Shown: positions 1-13,048 of the stretch, piece by piece
Position numbering within the stretch: the stretch's first letter is position 1
Layout: every line of letters starts with the position of its first letter
Source of the DNA: Motacilla alba alba
Taxonomy: Eukaryota > Chordata > Aves > Passeriformes > Motacillidae
NCBI RefSeq assembly: GCF_015832195.1
Contig: NC_052018.1
Location: forward strand, 32,578,115-32,642,114
Reading direction: 5' to 3'
DNA length: 64,000 nt
Position numbers and translations under genes: made by a program
The notes under the pieces: generated by a model
Seen by the model: the letters and a program-made list of their open reading frames with translations, nothing else
Told to the model about the DNA's origin: nothing
Databases searched by the model: none

Positions 1-3000
1 AAAAAGGAAATGTATGCACACAGAAAAAAATCCCACACATTGAAAATATGGAATAAAGCATCTCCTTTGAATATACCATGGAAAGAAAGAAAAGCTGAGC
101 AGGGCAGGAAAACCACTTTACTACCACAAGGGGCATACATTAAAAATAAGTGTTGAAATGTTCTGCATCTGTCATGCCGCACAGATGATGGGTTAAGGAC
201 TCCATGAACTCAACTTTGCTCTTTGGCTCACTCACTGTGTAATTTTACTTGGAAGATGCTACATTGTTAAACATTTATAGAGGAAAGCCAACCCTCCCCT
301 GACAGAAATCAGATATTACACCCAAACCCATCTGACATTTGGCTGTTCTCTCCAAAATATAACTCACCAACAATTTATTGCCTTTTTCCCCTTAAATTTT
401 GATGGATATGTTTGCAAATACCCACGGATGGAGGTCAGCTGTAATGTTAGAAACAAGGGTGCAGGACAGAGTTCACACTGATAAAAGCAGACATTTTGGA
501 GAAAACTTAAAACAGGAGCTGAAAACAAGTATAAGAAATAGTTGAACTGCAACTAAATCCCAAATTCAGAGGAAAATAGTCCCATTATTCCTCTATAAAA
601 GTTCCTTGTTTTGAAGACATTAAATTTTGAAGGAGTAAGGGTTTAGGCTCAGTGATAAAACAGATAATCTTCAATTGCAGTGAATCTAGATAATGAGCAT
701 GAGGGTGAGGCCCAAGATACCACTACTCTATAATTCTCCTCCTGAGTGACAGAATGACTGATTCACTGGCTTAAAGCTGTCAAGAAGAAAGTGATGGATC
801 TAGGCTTATGTCCAATACCTCCTTAATAGCCCAAGTGGAGTGCTAAAGCTACATTTGCTGTCATTGAGGAATTTCCTGCCTTTGTGGGAAGCTGCTGCCC
901 TGACAGGAAGACCTACTCCATGCAATGGCACTTGAAAACAGGGGTAAAAGCCAGGGGAATATTAGTTTCTGACTTTGAAATACAGTGGCATGTGAAAAAA
1001 AAAGTTCAGGCAGGTCTTCTTACAATGTTTCACATGTGGAAAGGAAAGAGTAAGTAATTACTGCAAGTATGCTGTTAACGTGACAACAAGCCAGTAGCTT
1101 AAGTGCTGTTAAATTGTGTATGATCCCCTTCATCCCAAAACAGATGGGGTCAAAGTGTGTTAGGCTGTTCTCTGAAGTCCATTTCCAAATTAGATTTTTC
1201 TCATTTCCTAACAGAGTCTATTCCCTGGGCTAGTCCAGTACTACATCACTCTTGACATCAGGACTAGATCCAAGATGGGTGGCACATATGTAGGACTGAG
1301 CTTGCACTCCTGGAAACTTTTTGTAGCTTACACATTTCGTGACACTAAAATTTCCCAGCACCAGAAAGTCCTGCTGCCAAGCATTCATAGAAATACCCCA
1401 CTTATAAGGGGACAGCTGAGATTGCTTAGACCCAGAGCATAGACAGCACTTACTTTTGCTGCTTTGATTTAGCAGGCAGTTCCAGGGGATGCCTGCAGAC
1501 CTGGGATCCCTACAAAACCCAAGTCCTTCAAATATGCTTTTTTTCTATTTCCCAGCTGAGTGCTCTAACCACTAGTTACGTTGTCTTTTCACTTGCTCAT
1601 GCCTAGAAGGAAAGGCTGCAGGCACCATTAATTAGGAGAGGGATCTGGACTGCAGGAAATGCTGTCTGATGTTCTTACCTTAGGAATCAAATTTAAGATA
1701 CATACATAGGATTTGCACTTTCTGCCATGTAGTATGTTTATTATGCATTTTTGCAACATCTAAAAATACAGCAAGAGAGTGTCTAACTTGTGACTGTGTT
1801 TGTTCTATTTTCTCTTCTGGCTGCATGCCCCTTGCCCTGTTCAATATATTAAGCTGTTCCTCTGGGCCAATAATGACATGGGAAAATGTGAAACTATGAA
1901 GATAATGCATCAAGCCCCTAATTGCTGAGAAAGTAAGAAAGGCAAAGAATTGATGGGCATAGTAGAGGAAGGCTGAAATCTAATTAGTCCCTCTTCCAAG
2001 ACAGCAACATATTTCTTTACAACCAGATCACGTTCTAGGAGTTATGTTCAACAGTTGTGCTAATCTGCTCTCTGGAGAGGATCCCAACGGCAGCTCCTCT
2101 ACAGCTGCTCAGTACCTCACATAACTAACTGCTAATCCTCCTCCGGTGTTTGATGCTCAACAGACGACTCAACAGCAGAAGAAATCACTCGTATTATTGA
2201 CCAATTTTTCTTATAACCTGCCATAAACCTATGACACAGGCCTTGAAGTCCAAATATGCATTACTCCACACACACACAAAAAAAAGCTGTTTTCCTTACT
2301 CCCATAAACAGCAAAGACTTTCTTTCAATAAAAGCAGAAATTTCTTGCTTTTTAATGATTAATGATTTGGTTTTGAATTCTGAAAATGCATTTATTAAGT
2401 TCATTTTAGGGAGGGGGATTCATTTTTGGATCTGTTCCTAGCCAATGGAAACTTTAGGGTAAGAAAAGCAATGTTATCTGGGAAGTTCTGTCTTTCTTTA
2501 GACTTACATAATTACCATCAGTTTTAACGTTCTGTGTTTTAGTTTCCAGAGAAGGACAAATGTTGTTAGACTTATAAACCAATTTGGAAACTCAGCAGCT
2601 CTGCTTACCAGGACAGGGCATTTGCTTGTCAGGAGCTGGACTCACACAAATGCATTTGTTTAACAGGCAGAAGTGAAACTCTCAGGAAACACCTGTACTG
2701 TTATTCACTTTCTGCTCATGCTTTTCACACCTTGAGACTAGATAGTCCTGCAAAAGAATGAGTTCAGAACAATGAAGATTCAGACAGGAAAAAACAATAT
2801 GTTGATTTCTTGTGTTATTCAAAAGAGTGACTGAAACACCAGCACATTTTCACAAGTTTGTCCATACTAGGCTTTAATCCCATGCTTTCTTTTAAAGAAT
2901 ATTGAGTACATAATAATAGTTCCCAGAGGTTTCACCGGGCTTCTGATAAAATTCACATGTGTGTGAAAGAAAATTCACGTTTTACTGTGAAAGAAAGAAG

Positions 3001-3818
3001 ACAGAATACACAGAAGTGTGTAAATTCTCAGGTATATCCCCTTGAGTCTGAGATAATTCTACATATTTTGCATAAAGTAAAACAGAATTGGGGATTATGG
3101 AAGACCACTTTTTTCACAACCTGAACTTCATCGGGAGTGATTGTCTATCCATTGTACCATGACAAAGTCAGAAACCTCAGTTAAAGAGCCTGAAGACACA
3201 GAGGTTCATGAAAGCCAGGCTATGCTTGTTCACTTCAGTCACCCCACCAGAATCACTCAAGCAGCCATGGGTGTTACTCTGCTTAGACTTTATATGACTC
3301 CAAAGACCTTTATCTCAGTAAGGAGGCAGTTATGGCCTATATGAATTTAGACAACTTAATTTTTGGATCAGTGTTCAAAACTGAGTTGTAATATAGCATT
3401 CAACAGATAAAACAGTTTCAGATGTCATCATGCATAGAGGGTGACAACCAAATAACTCAGAATACTTTTATCCACTGCTGATGCAAATAGTTGTTAATTA
3501 GCAAGGCCAGAAAAGAAGATGACATCTGATTTAGCAAAGAGATATTTTCTTCTCAAGAAAAAGGAAAAATATTTATTCTGCTTCAAAAGAAACTCCAGAT
3601 TATAATCAAGTAAAGGAGAAGTAAAGTTGACTTCTGGAAGAAAGATGATATCTGTCCAGAACTGATCAAGGACTTCAAGGGCAACATTAGCTAATAAGCT
3701 CAGTTAGTACAGAGTCCTCACTTATGAATGCAATTTTAAACAAGACACAAGTGCAAGAAAAAAGGAGCTTCTGACAGCCGTCTCAGAGAGAGCCTACAAC
3801 AGGTCAGCTGAACAAGGA
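1..3818. other. unique AT-rich DNA, no gene seen
   Basis: No coding region, RNA gene or recognisable repeat could be supported here. Open frames are under 80 codons and match no family I know. Short A or T runs and one exact octamer (ATGCAAAT at 3481-3488) are present, but such words are expected by chance at this base composition. The stretch could be intronic or intergenic; the sequence does not decide. Confidence 0.6.
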
Positions 3819-3841
3819 AGAGAGAGAGAGAGAGAGAGAGA
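3819..3841. repeat. (AG)n dinucleotide microsatellite
   Basis: An uninterrupted AG repeat of about 11.5 units, preceded by purine-rich DNA. It is a simple sequence repeat likely to vary in length between individuals. No function is implied. Confidence 0.95.
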
Positions 3842-5974
3842 CGCACCTTTCTAATTAAGTCTTATTATAGGTAAGGTAGGTTTTTCTTCTGTTTCTTTAT
3901 CCATATCATTTTTAAACATAAGTGACTGTTGTGTATTTTGAGTGGTGTAAAATGTAAAAAGAACTATTGAACTTGACTAGAACAAGGAGTGATTTTGAGA
4001 TAGGTGTATAACAGCAAAGCACTTTGCCACTAGGAACACTGCTGGAGGTACAAATCTATAAAGTTTGGTTCCAGTACTCCCTATCAAGTGTCCCAGCTTT
4101 CCATAACCTGTCCTTTACAGTACTCCAAGTGTAGCAGAGGAGCATTCATGAAAGCTGGCTAAGCAGAATGGAGAGTGAAATGGTTGGAGAGGGAGAGCTA
4201 TTTTCCATTCCCTGAAATGGGTGGAGGCAGCATACTTGAACTCCAGGGACAATAATCTCTATAAATACATTAGAGAGGCCAAGGCAAAGTCACAAGCATG
4301 GCATACAATGATCCAAGCTGTTGCCTCTATTTCTGGCATAGTCTGAGCCCAGGCCAGGCCTCCCGATGATATTTTGGGCACTGTCCCAGATGAGCCTTAG
4401 GCCAGGATAGTGCCTGACATGTTTAGGGGTATCGATGTAGCTGGATCCAGCAGGTCTAAACTCCTACTGCATGACAGATGGATGAGCCTTTCATTCTAGA
4501 GCTGAGCTGTTCTGTCGCTTTGAGAGTTTAAAACCAGCAATTTCTAAGTAGAAAAAAATGAACCCTGTTCTACAATGCCAGACATATCAATCATTTTCTA
4601 TTCTTCTTCCAGCTTTAACTGTTGTATTCCTGAGAATGCACTCTGACCACGTAAATCTAGTAGAATATTTTAAAACTACTTACAGCATCACAATTTTAAC
4701 AAGCAGCTCAGACTCATTTTGGGGTTTCCCTCAGTAGGATTATAATTTATTTTTTTTTAATACTACTTAAGCTTAAATTGCTTTCATGAATCCCAGACCT
4801 GAATTATTATGGACAACTAGCAATAATCTGCCTATATTGTTTTCAAACTACAGTCCACATGGGACCCATTATCTCTGCACATTGGAAAAAGCAAAGCCTC
4901 CTTTGAACTTTCATAACATAGAGTTTTGCTTCAGATAAACCAGAACAGTTTGCCCTTTTTTATGTACTTGTTTAAGTATGTTTTCTGTGATGTCACCATA
5001 GAGTGCCAAATTGGTAGCATCAGGTGACCTGCTGAGTTAATATGGATTTGGATCAACACAATTGTTCTTTGGATCAAACAAAATGTCACGGTTGGGATTA
5101 GCTCTCTCTGTTTAAGACAAATGTGTTCTTTTGGGTGGATCACTATAATTTAATTCTATGGATAATGAAGAATGAGGTTATTGTGGATTATCAGAGCTCT
5201 TTTGTAGCCACTACGGCACAAATACTTTTTCTCTTTTGTTGAAATAGTGTTTTACTGACTCCAAAGACAGGCTTATTTTAAATTTGCTGCTATTAACAAC
5301 AACCATATTTTGTATTTGATGCACATGGACGATGTTCACAATTGTTTCAAAGCAGAGGCCTCTCTATTACTTGCTGTCAAAAAAAAATCTATATTTACCA
5401 CTTCTCTGTAACACTCTCATCATCATGTGTCACCTCTAAGTAGTCAAAATGGGCATTGGATGCAGCCCACAGAGAGTTAAGGTAAAATCATGCTGAAGCT
5501 TCTGCAACTTTCAGGAATCTTCTTGCTCTCCCTATTATAATATCACTTCCCTTTTTGAAAACTCTGATGTCAGCTCTTAGTTCAGCAGATAAGAACTGGA
5601 CTGCAGAGTTCTTCCAGAGATGTGAACATTATTTTGACTTTTTAAAGGAGAAATTCTTTAGTTAGCTCTTTAGGTTATTGTAAAAGATGCTGGGCAAGTT
5701 AGCAGAGGACCTTCATCTACTGTCTCAAAAATCTATCAGGTATTTTCTTGTGTGATTGAAATGAAACTTCCCCTGCTGCTCCTAATATTGCCTAAGCCAA
5801 GGACAATGCTGAAGAGAAAACAGAACTGAAAATCATAGGAAGCCATTATGGAGGGTTACCCAAAACAGAAGTGCCACTACACCAGCTCTTTTTTCATAAT
5901 GTGTGAAAAAAGACTGGATTACCAGGAGTTAGTAGTGGCTGTCGTTTATTTTCTTCATTTGTACATTGGAGTAG
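3842..5974. other. unique AT-rich DNA, no gene seen
   Basis: No recognisable repeat, RNA or coding segment. The largest open frames are under 80 codons, and one at 5848-6084 runs into the adjacent LTR, so it is not a gene. The DNA ends at the LTR boundary at 5975. Confidence 0.55.
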
Positions 5975-6154
5975 TGTACTGGGTTGATGCTGGCTGGAGG
6001 GCAGGCACCCACCAAAACTCCTCTATCACTCCCTTTTACAGCTGGACAGGGGAGAGAAAATATAACAAAGGGTTCATGAGCTAAGGAACAGGAGAGATCA
6101 CATACCAAATACCATCACTGGCAAAACAGACTAGAATTAGAAATAGTAATTGAA

Positions 6155-6160
6155 TTTATT
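6155..6160 (-). promoter_or_regulatory. LTR polyadenylation signal AATAAA
   Basis: The plus strand reads TTTATT, giving AATAAA on the minus strand inside the LTR at 5975-6940. It is followed on the minus strand by the AGTCTGTTTTGCC-type segment typical of this LTR pattern. This is the expected place of the R-region poly(A) signal; present-day activity is unknown. Confidence 0.6.
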
Positions 6161-6429
6161 ACTAAGAAAATAAGAGCAGGACAATAAGCAAGAAAAAAAC
6201 CTTCAAAACAGCTTCCCCTCACCCCTCCCTCCTTCCCAGCTCTACCTTCTCCCCAGCGGTGCAGGGAGACAGAGAATGGGGGTTATGGTTGGTTCATCAC
6301 AGGTTGTTTTTCTCACTGTTCAGGGAGAGGAGTCTTTCTCCTGCTCCACTGTGGTGTCCCTCCCATGGGAGACAGTAGATCACCACTTCTCCAATGCGAG
6401 TCCATCTCGCAGGCAACAGCTTTCTGTGA

Positions 6430-6625
6430 ACAGCTGCAACGTGGGTCACTCTTCCACAGGCTGCAGTCCTTCAAGGACAGGCTGCTCCCACGGGTGCTGC
6501 CTTTTCCACAGGCCTCCCATGGGATCACAGCCTCTTCTCAGGCAATCACATGCTCCGTTGTGGGTCTCCTCCCCAGGCTGCAGGGGGATCTCCGCATCCC
6601 CATGGCCCTCCCTGGGCTGCAGGGG
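6430..6625 (-). repeat. degenerate GC-rich subrepeats inside the LTR
   Basis: Several imperfect units of about 30-40 bp built on CTCCC/TTCCAC...GGCTGCAG, for example near 6455, 6500, 6575 and 6610. The related bird LTR pattern carries a similar set of repeated units. Because the units are GC-rich they lack stop codons, which creates overlapping open frames of 130-178 codons on both strands. These frames are not genes. Confidence 0.6.
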
Positions 6626-6753
6626 AATCCCAGCTCTGGTGTACCTCCTGCCTCTCCTTCTCCACTGACCTTGCAGTCTACAGAGTTGCTCCTCCCACAT
6701 GTTCCCACTCTTCTCTGGCTGCAATTACAGTTGTGCATTAACTTTCTTCCTTT

Positions 6754-6763
6754 CTTCTTAAAT
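6754..6763 (-). promoter_or_regulatory. TATA-like box of the LTR promoter
   Basis: The plus strand reads CTTCTTAAAT, so the minus strand reads ATTTAAGAAG. It lies upstream, in minus-strand sense, of the GC-rich part and the AATAAA signal, where the U3 promoter of this LTR is expected. Activity is inferred only from position and motif. Confidence 0.45.
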
Positions 6764-6940
6764 CTGTTATCACACCTTACCAGCATTTCTAATTGGCCCA
6801 GCCTTGACCAGGGGCATGTCCATCTTTGGAACTGCCAGGGACTGGCTCTGCTGGTCATGCAAGAAGCTTCAGGCAGCTTCCCAATAAAGCCATCCCTGTA
6901 GCCACCTGCTACCAAGGCTTTGCCATGCAAACCCAATACA

Positions 6941-9900
6941 AGCAGAGAAAGAGTTCTCAAAAGGGGCTGTACTCCAACAGCATATGTGCACAAAGATGAG
7001 ATGGTTTAGCATCTCTTGTTTGTCTGAGAAGAAGAGATACCATTGCCTATTGAAAAGAATCTGTGTACTGCTGACAAACCATTAAGACTGGCATTGCCTG
7101 GTAGGACATTGCAAAAGCAATATTATGTGATTAAAAAAATCTGAGTTAACCAAAACCACATGACACAGAAGCAGCTTTACATGTACATTTTTAGGATAGA
7201 AGATTTCAAAGTCCCATTTATGGTTTTACACTCAAGAGCTACCCAAAAACATGTTTATGAAACAGTACTGCTGGTGCCCACACCAGCTTACGAATAGGAT
7301 TTTTTTCCGTCCCTGGCCTAATTCTTGCCTTTTTCACCTGAGTATTTCTTGGATTTTAAACAGTTACATTTTTTAACTGGTTTGGCTCAATCTTAAAAGT
7401 AATAATGCTTGTCAGGGATATCATGCTGCTGTGGAGAAACAAGTGTGAACAGACATGGGCAGAACTTCTTAAGCTGACACTGCTGCCAAAGCTACCTTAA
7501 CAGGAAAATACATCTGAATTTGGGAAATTAAGAAGATTTCACCTCAAATAAATTCTCATGTTTTTGTTAACGAGCCTGAGGACAGGACTTGTCAATGACT
7601 GTATTTCAGCTCTGGGGAACTGAAAATGCCCTGACAGATAGTTAGACAGTGTGCTGTCTTGTAAGTCACCTGGAAGCAAGACTGTAATCATCTAGTTTTA
7701 AATATAGTCATGTTTGTGTGCCCTTGCCTGCTTTAAGGTCAGATAAGAGTGATTTCAAGAAACCCAGCAGAAAGACCTGAGTTTCCAGGACATGGTGATC
7801 CAGAGAAGAGCAGAAATGTTTGGTGATGTCCCCAGGATCCCATCATGGGCCAGCCTTCCCTCAAACTGTGCGAGTCCCTCTGCAAGTCTGCTCCTCCTGG
7901 ACAGATTCCTTGGATGGCACATGCCAGAAGAGGCTCCTTCACACTCACCAGGCTATGGGAAATGCCAAAACTGCCCTCAAAATCATACCAGATAGTTTCC
8001 GTTCAAGTAAAGACTACTGATATGTGAATGTCATTGTACAGATCTGCATGTCCTGTCCTGCTGCTCAAAATGCATCTAATGAAGATTTCTCTGCTTACCC
8101 TCAGACAGATGATGTGCATCCTGAGTCTATAGGGCATATATTTTCTAACTTGTTTTCAGTTCTAACATTCTGTGGCAAAGTATGAATTAACATCAAATAT
8201 TTAATAACTCAATCTTTTACAGCTGGCCAATTCAGCAATGAAAATAATGGTAGAAAAACAGGGTTTGCAGGCCAGCAATTTCTCTTCATAATAAATGTTT
8301 GTATGGAAATAAGCACATGGTGACTGGTTTATCTTCTGCTCAAGGCAACAATGTCTTCCAAAGATACAGGCACTTAATATACAGCCACTACATTCCCTTT
8401 GCTTTATTGAGACCTCCATTACTGTCTGAACCATGCTCCAAATGGCTTTCCCCCAGCCTTCTGAGGAATAAGAGGAAGGAAAAAACAGAAGCAGTGACAG
8501 AGCTTCTGCTGAAGGCAGTGATTCTGCTGGCAAAGGAGCTGGCTGTACTTAGTATTTACTGTAAGGAAAACTGGGCTGTACCCAGGACAAAAGAAAAGGA
8601 GCAATATGCAATGGAGAGAAAAAATAAGGTTCTAGCATTATTGCTTTCTAAATATTTGAAAGGTAAGGAGTCACAAGACAAAGCAAAGGATTAAATCCAA
8701 GTAAAAAGACACAGAATTACCTTAGGTGTTTTCTGTCAAATGTGAATAGTATCTGCGTAGCCCTATAAATGCCTAAAGCTTCAAGTATGCTTTTTTTTCT
8801 TTACATATTCTTCAGAGCTCTGCTTTTTGCACCTTCTGCTCTGTTTACTCCACACCTACAACAACATGGCTATGGACACAAGGTGGCTTTCTGTCTCAAT
8901 CCTGGAGGGTGCTGGGTCAAGCCCTCACAACACATATGGGACCACTTCTGTTGGAAACCTGAGAGTTCTGGGAGTGGCTTACACTTACTCAGTAAATGAG
9001 AGGCCTGAGTTAAATGATCTCTGCAGCTTGAGGGAATTGAAGACATTCAAGTTTCAAAGTTGTTGCATTGCTACATAGAGCAGAGAAGGGAGGCTGCATG
9101 AATAGGCAGAGGAAGTATAAATACAGACACTTAATGCAATCCCATAGTAAGTCTGCTGTCTGCAAAAAATGATAGGGGACACAAAATGCATTTATCATCT
9201 TAAATGGGATTTATCATGTTATTCTAAAAGCATGCTAACTTGTCTGTCAGTCTTCCACATAAAACCTAGCTTGTGTGCTGTCAGCACTCAGCATTACTCT
9301 GTATTCAACCCTTTTCATACTTGTTTGATTTTATTCTTTTCTGTCATACCTGCTTCATTCAGTGTCTTTTTTTTTACAAGTTGAAGAATTCTAAATCTAT
9401 CTAATCTTCTCTGACAGAGGAATGAGACACATCTGTCCTTCATGAACCTGTACTTCTATGAAGATTTTCTAGTTCTAAAACTTTCTTATGAAGAATGATG
9501 ACAGATATATACAATATTCAAGCAGTAGAAGGAGTTATGGATTTGTACTTTGGCTGCTACTGTAATGATACTTTTTTGATTTGTTCTCCAATCTGATTCT
9601 ATAAATGCATTTGTTTTTTGACTGACATTGAATAACAAGTTCATCCAAACAGTTTTCACAATACTGTCTGAAGCAGTGACTTGCTGAGTGATAATAATTT
9701 CCTTTCAGCTGTCTGCTGTGTGTTGGTATAGCAGGGATTATTTCTGCCATTGTCACTAATTTGTGTTCATCAACATTGAACAGCACCAGATCTCAGCTCA
9801 CCCCCACAGCCTGTACTGAGAGAAGTTCCTGCAGCAGTCTTTGGTAACTCCAGTTTACAACAGGAGTTCTCTAAGATCAGAAAACCTCCCTGACCATTCC

Positions 9901-12700
9901 CTTTCCAGACTACTAATGGGTGCTGACCATCAAAGTCATCCTACCTCCACTGTAAAATGTCTTACCATTCCTGTGTAGTATACTCTATGTTTTCATCAAT
10001 CCATACATGGAACTTTCTACTTATACTATGTCAGCTTATTTTCTGTGTTTTGTAACAGACCTACTCAAACTCTTTTGGAAATGCCATGCACAATGTATCA
10101 AATAGTTCACTGTTATCAATGAGTTCACTGACTTTTAAAGAGAATTATGGACATGTGAGGCATGACTGTTGCAATACTCTTTCCCCATTGTATCATTTTC
10201 ACCAACACGTCTTAATCCTATCCTTTATCATAGTTTGCATGAATTTGCTAAATACAGCAGTCAAACTTACTGTTGTTACCTGTATCTCACCACAATTTGG
10301 GTGTCATGTTTGATAACTGACATTTCTCAGGTACCTTGGATAACTTAAACTATTAGAAGGTCATGGTTACTTGGCAGTTGCACACACAGGATCTCTCAGA
10401 ATTCTTGGGCAAACACTCTTGGGTCTCATATATTAGTTCATATTATTTTCATAGACCACTTATAGCTTGACTCTTTGTGTAACAACATGAGAATTCTTAA
10501 CGCTCGTTAGGAGTGTTAGCAACTCTGAACAAGGAATAAACACAAGATTTTGTTTGATGGAGTTGTGGCTGCTGCTAAAGCTGTTCTGTAGAGTGACCAT
10601 CAGGAATACCAAAAGACTATCAAGAAGTCAGGTGGTATTTCATGGCAGTATAATAAGGAGTGATACAGTTGGGGTACATGCCTTGAACACCAAAGGAGAG
10701 AAAATCCTGTGCTTTTTTAAAGTACATAGCTACTCCCAGCCCTTAAAGTTGTAAGAGATTGACTTCTGAGGAGTTATTTTTAGCATCTAATAAGATGGTG
10801 CTTAGATTAAGAAGCCTGATATCCTGTTTGGTTATCTAGTAATAAATCAAGTTTCACACATCTTCCTCTCATTAGCCTTTCAAACGACACATCTGCCGGA
10901 CTCCTCAAGGTTGTTCAAACCAACAGGATTCTCCCTACTTAAAAAATACCATGCAGACACATACTGGACTGCTACAGTTCTGATGGACTTCAGTGCTCCA
11001 ACATGAATTCAGCCTAGAGCTTTATCCAAATAACCATAAAAAAGTTGACATTGTCCTGCAGCTTTCTCTGAAAGATACATCTAAGCAGCCCTCCACATTT
11101 GGTTTTGCCTGAGCAGGAAATCCACCAGAATCACAGGAGTATTATCACATTTGAAAGAAACAAGGCTAAAGCTCAGCAGAGTACATCTGTGTAAGAGGGG
11201 AATGTGTAAAAATCCCTCCGTTTCTCCTGGGCCCTTACAAAAATATCTGCTAAATATTTATGTCCTTAATTGATGCTCTCTTAATGTAAAAAGTCATCAT
11301 TTTTTAAGTGAGACATAAAGTAAATCAATTTTTTCAGTAAAACCTCACTGAATATATATTATATCCGGTGATAGATAGTATGAATATATTTTATATCATT
11401 GTGTATCTTATATTTCTGTGAAAGACATAAATGTTTCCCTCTGAAAAACAAAAGGACTTCAAATCTCATTTTTACCTTTCCCCCTCTTCATAATGATAAA
11501 GGGGCTATTCGTATTTCTACACTAGAAATTCATTAAATAATAAATTGTTTGTTGAGATCCAGTGAGAGTACAACAAATAAATCTGAAAGAGCTACAGATG
11601 TGGGGGTAGGTTATTAGACTGACTCATGGAAGCAGTCTGCTCTGACAGCCTTGTAATGTCCTCTGTGTTTCATTTTTCTCTGCTCACATTGCTGATTCTT
11701 TCTTGACTAAATGTTTTTGCTTAGCGAAAAACAATTTTTACAGATTCTCAGTGTCTTAAATGAGGGTTTTTGGGATTTCCAAAAACCCTTCAGTGCTGGC
11801 CAAACCCTGCTCTGGGAAAGTTGAGTATGGTTAATGCTTCAAGAAGGATCATGAGACTAAAAAGTACTGAAGAGCTTCCCAGAGAGGGGATATTGGTCAC
11901 ACACTTCTGGGGAGTAACCAGGGTGTAGGGCAAATGGCTGGAACTTCCTTCAGGATTTTTAGTCTAGCTGTTACATTTGTTTTCCCTATTATGTTCTGAA
12001 TTGTTTCATATAATGCATAGCAATTTTACTTGATTTATAGTAGAAGGACATTATGCAAATAATTCAAATCTTGCTGGTCTCCAGTGTCTCACTTAAAGAC
12101 AAGTGTTGTTCCAGGAGCAGCTCTAGGTCTGCAGCCTTGTTAGATGCAGGCCCACAGCCAGGTTGTATGACAGAATCACGAGACTTTCCAGCTAAAGAGG
12201 AGGAAAAGAAAAAAAATCTCCTGTAAATTACCTTTCTCACCTCTCAGTTCTTGTGAAATGGAAGTGGCAGTGACTGTTGTTTCCATATCAGATGCTTCCA
12301 GCCAGGCACAGAGGGCATCTCTCAGCAGTATCACTGTTCAAGGTCACAGGAGGATCAGTCTGCATATAGATACTCCAGAGCTCAGTCTTCCTTCTAGCTC
12401 TTGACTCGTTCCTGTCTCCCAGCCACAAACTCGTAGAGATTAAAGCAGCCCTATTATGTTGGCACTGTGGTTTGTCAGAAGTGGAGGAAGAGTCAAAGAG
12501 CACAAAGGTCTTTGTTCATCCTAGCAGAGCAAGAAAATGTGAGATGCAGCACAGGTTTTGATGGGCTACATAACTGCAAAGAGATAGGTGTGTAAATTAT
12601 TCTGTCACCATGCAACTGTAAACAGAGTGGGGTTGAGTTCCAAGTTCAGCATGATTTGTCTAATGGGGACAACAACCACTTAGTCTCTACAAACCCTTTC
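6941..12700. other. unique AT-rich DNA, no gene seen
   Basis: About 5.8 kb without a recognisable element. Several open frames of 60-131 codons occur (the longest plus-strand frame is at 8299-8694), but they overlap frames on the other strand, show no domain, and fit chance. A nested set of plus frames at 7792-8027 is equally unconvincing. I see no CpG-rich promoter. Confidence 0.5.
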
Positions 12701-12728
12701 TTGTTTTTTTTTTGTTTGTTTTTTTTTT
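12701..12728. repeat. T-rich low-complexity tract
   Basis: A 28-bp run of T broken by a few G (TTG, TTTG, TTTG). Simple low-complexity DNA with no sign of being a retroposon tail. Confidence 0.85.
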
Positions 12729-12983
12729 AATACAAAGGAAAATAGCAGAGTTAAAGCATTTAAAATGTAAATTATGAAATAATTTATTTTAACTGTATTT
12801 TAAATACCTTTTCCCTTCCTCTCTAAGGACAGAAAGCTGTTGAGTGACAATCTCTTGTAGGCTGAAATATCTTTAGCCACACTATATGCAGAGAAACTTT
12901 AATAATCTGGATGTGCTGTAGAAATTGCTTCTATTTCAAAATCAGGTCTGCTTCCAAAAGATGAAAAAAAATACAAAAAATTA

Positions 12984-13048
12984 GAAAGGAGAAGGGAAGG
13001 AAAGAATAGGGAAGGGAAGGAGAGGAGAAGGGAGTGAAGGGAAGAAAT
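12984..13048. repeat. purine-rich (GGGAAG)n-like tract
   Basis: About 65 bp, almost all A and G on the plus strand, made of irregular GGAAGG, GGGAAG and AGGAGA units. It is a degenerate polypurine simple repeat of the kind that can form triplex-like structures in principle. Confidence 0.85.

Larger units (their letters stand above)
5975..6940 (-). mobile_element. solo LTR of an avian ERVL-like endogenous retrovirus
   Basis: A 966-bp block opening TGTACTGGGTTGA and closing CCCAATACA, so it has the TG...CA ends of an LTR. Its course matches an LTR pattern widespread in bird genomes: a 'CTCTATCACTCCC...AGCTGGACAGGGG' end, a 'GGCAAAACAGACT' segment before an AT-rich part, a GC-rich middle with degenerate GGCTGCAGGG units, and a CTACCAAGGCTTTGCCA end. 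Read on the minus strand it has the expected order of a TATA-like ATTTAAGAAG, then the GC-rich part, then an AATAAA signal, so retroviral sense is minus. The flanks are AGTAG and AGCAG, a 4-of-5 match that could be a decayed 5-bp target duplication as in ERVL elements. No gag, pol or env lies beside it, so it is a solo LTR. The exact family needs a repeat-library search. Confidence 0.85.

Noticed and set aside
3508..3540. AAGGCCAGAAAAGAAG... resembling the reverse complement of an ancient CR1 tail
   Set aside because: Only about 10 bases match well and the following bases do not keep the order, so it could be chance.
8201..8694. Opposing frames of 110 (minus) and 131 (plus) codons
   Set aside because: They shadow each other, lack domains, and sit in AT-rich DNA without promoter or splice evidence.
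10826..10838. 13-base match TTTGGTTATCTAG to the 5' arm of microRNA miR-9
   Set aside because: The match stops at 13 bases, the following bases differ from mature miR-9, and no complementary 3' arm lies within hairpin distance. Chance similarity.
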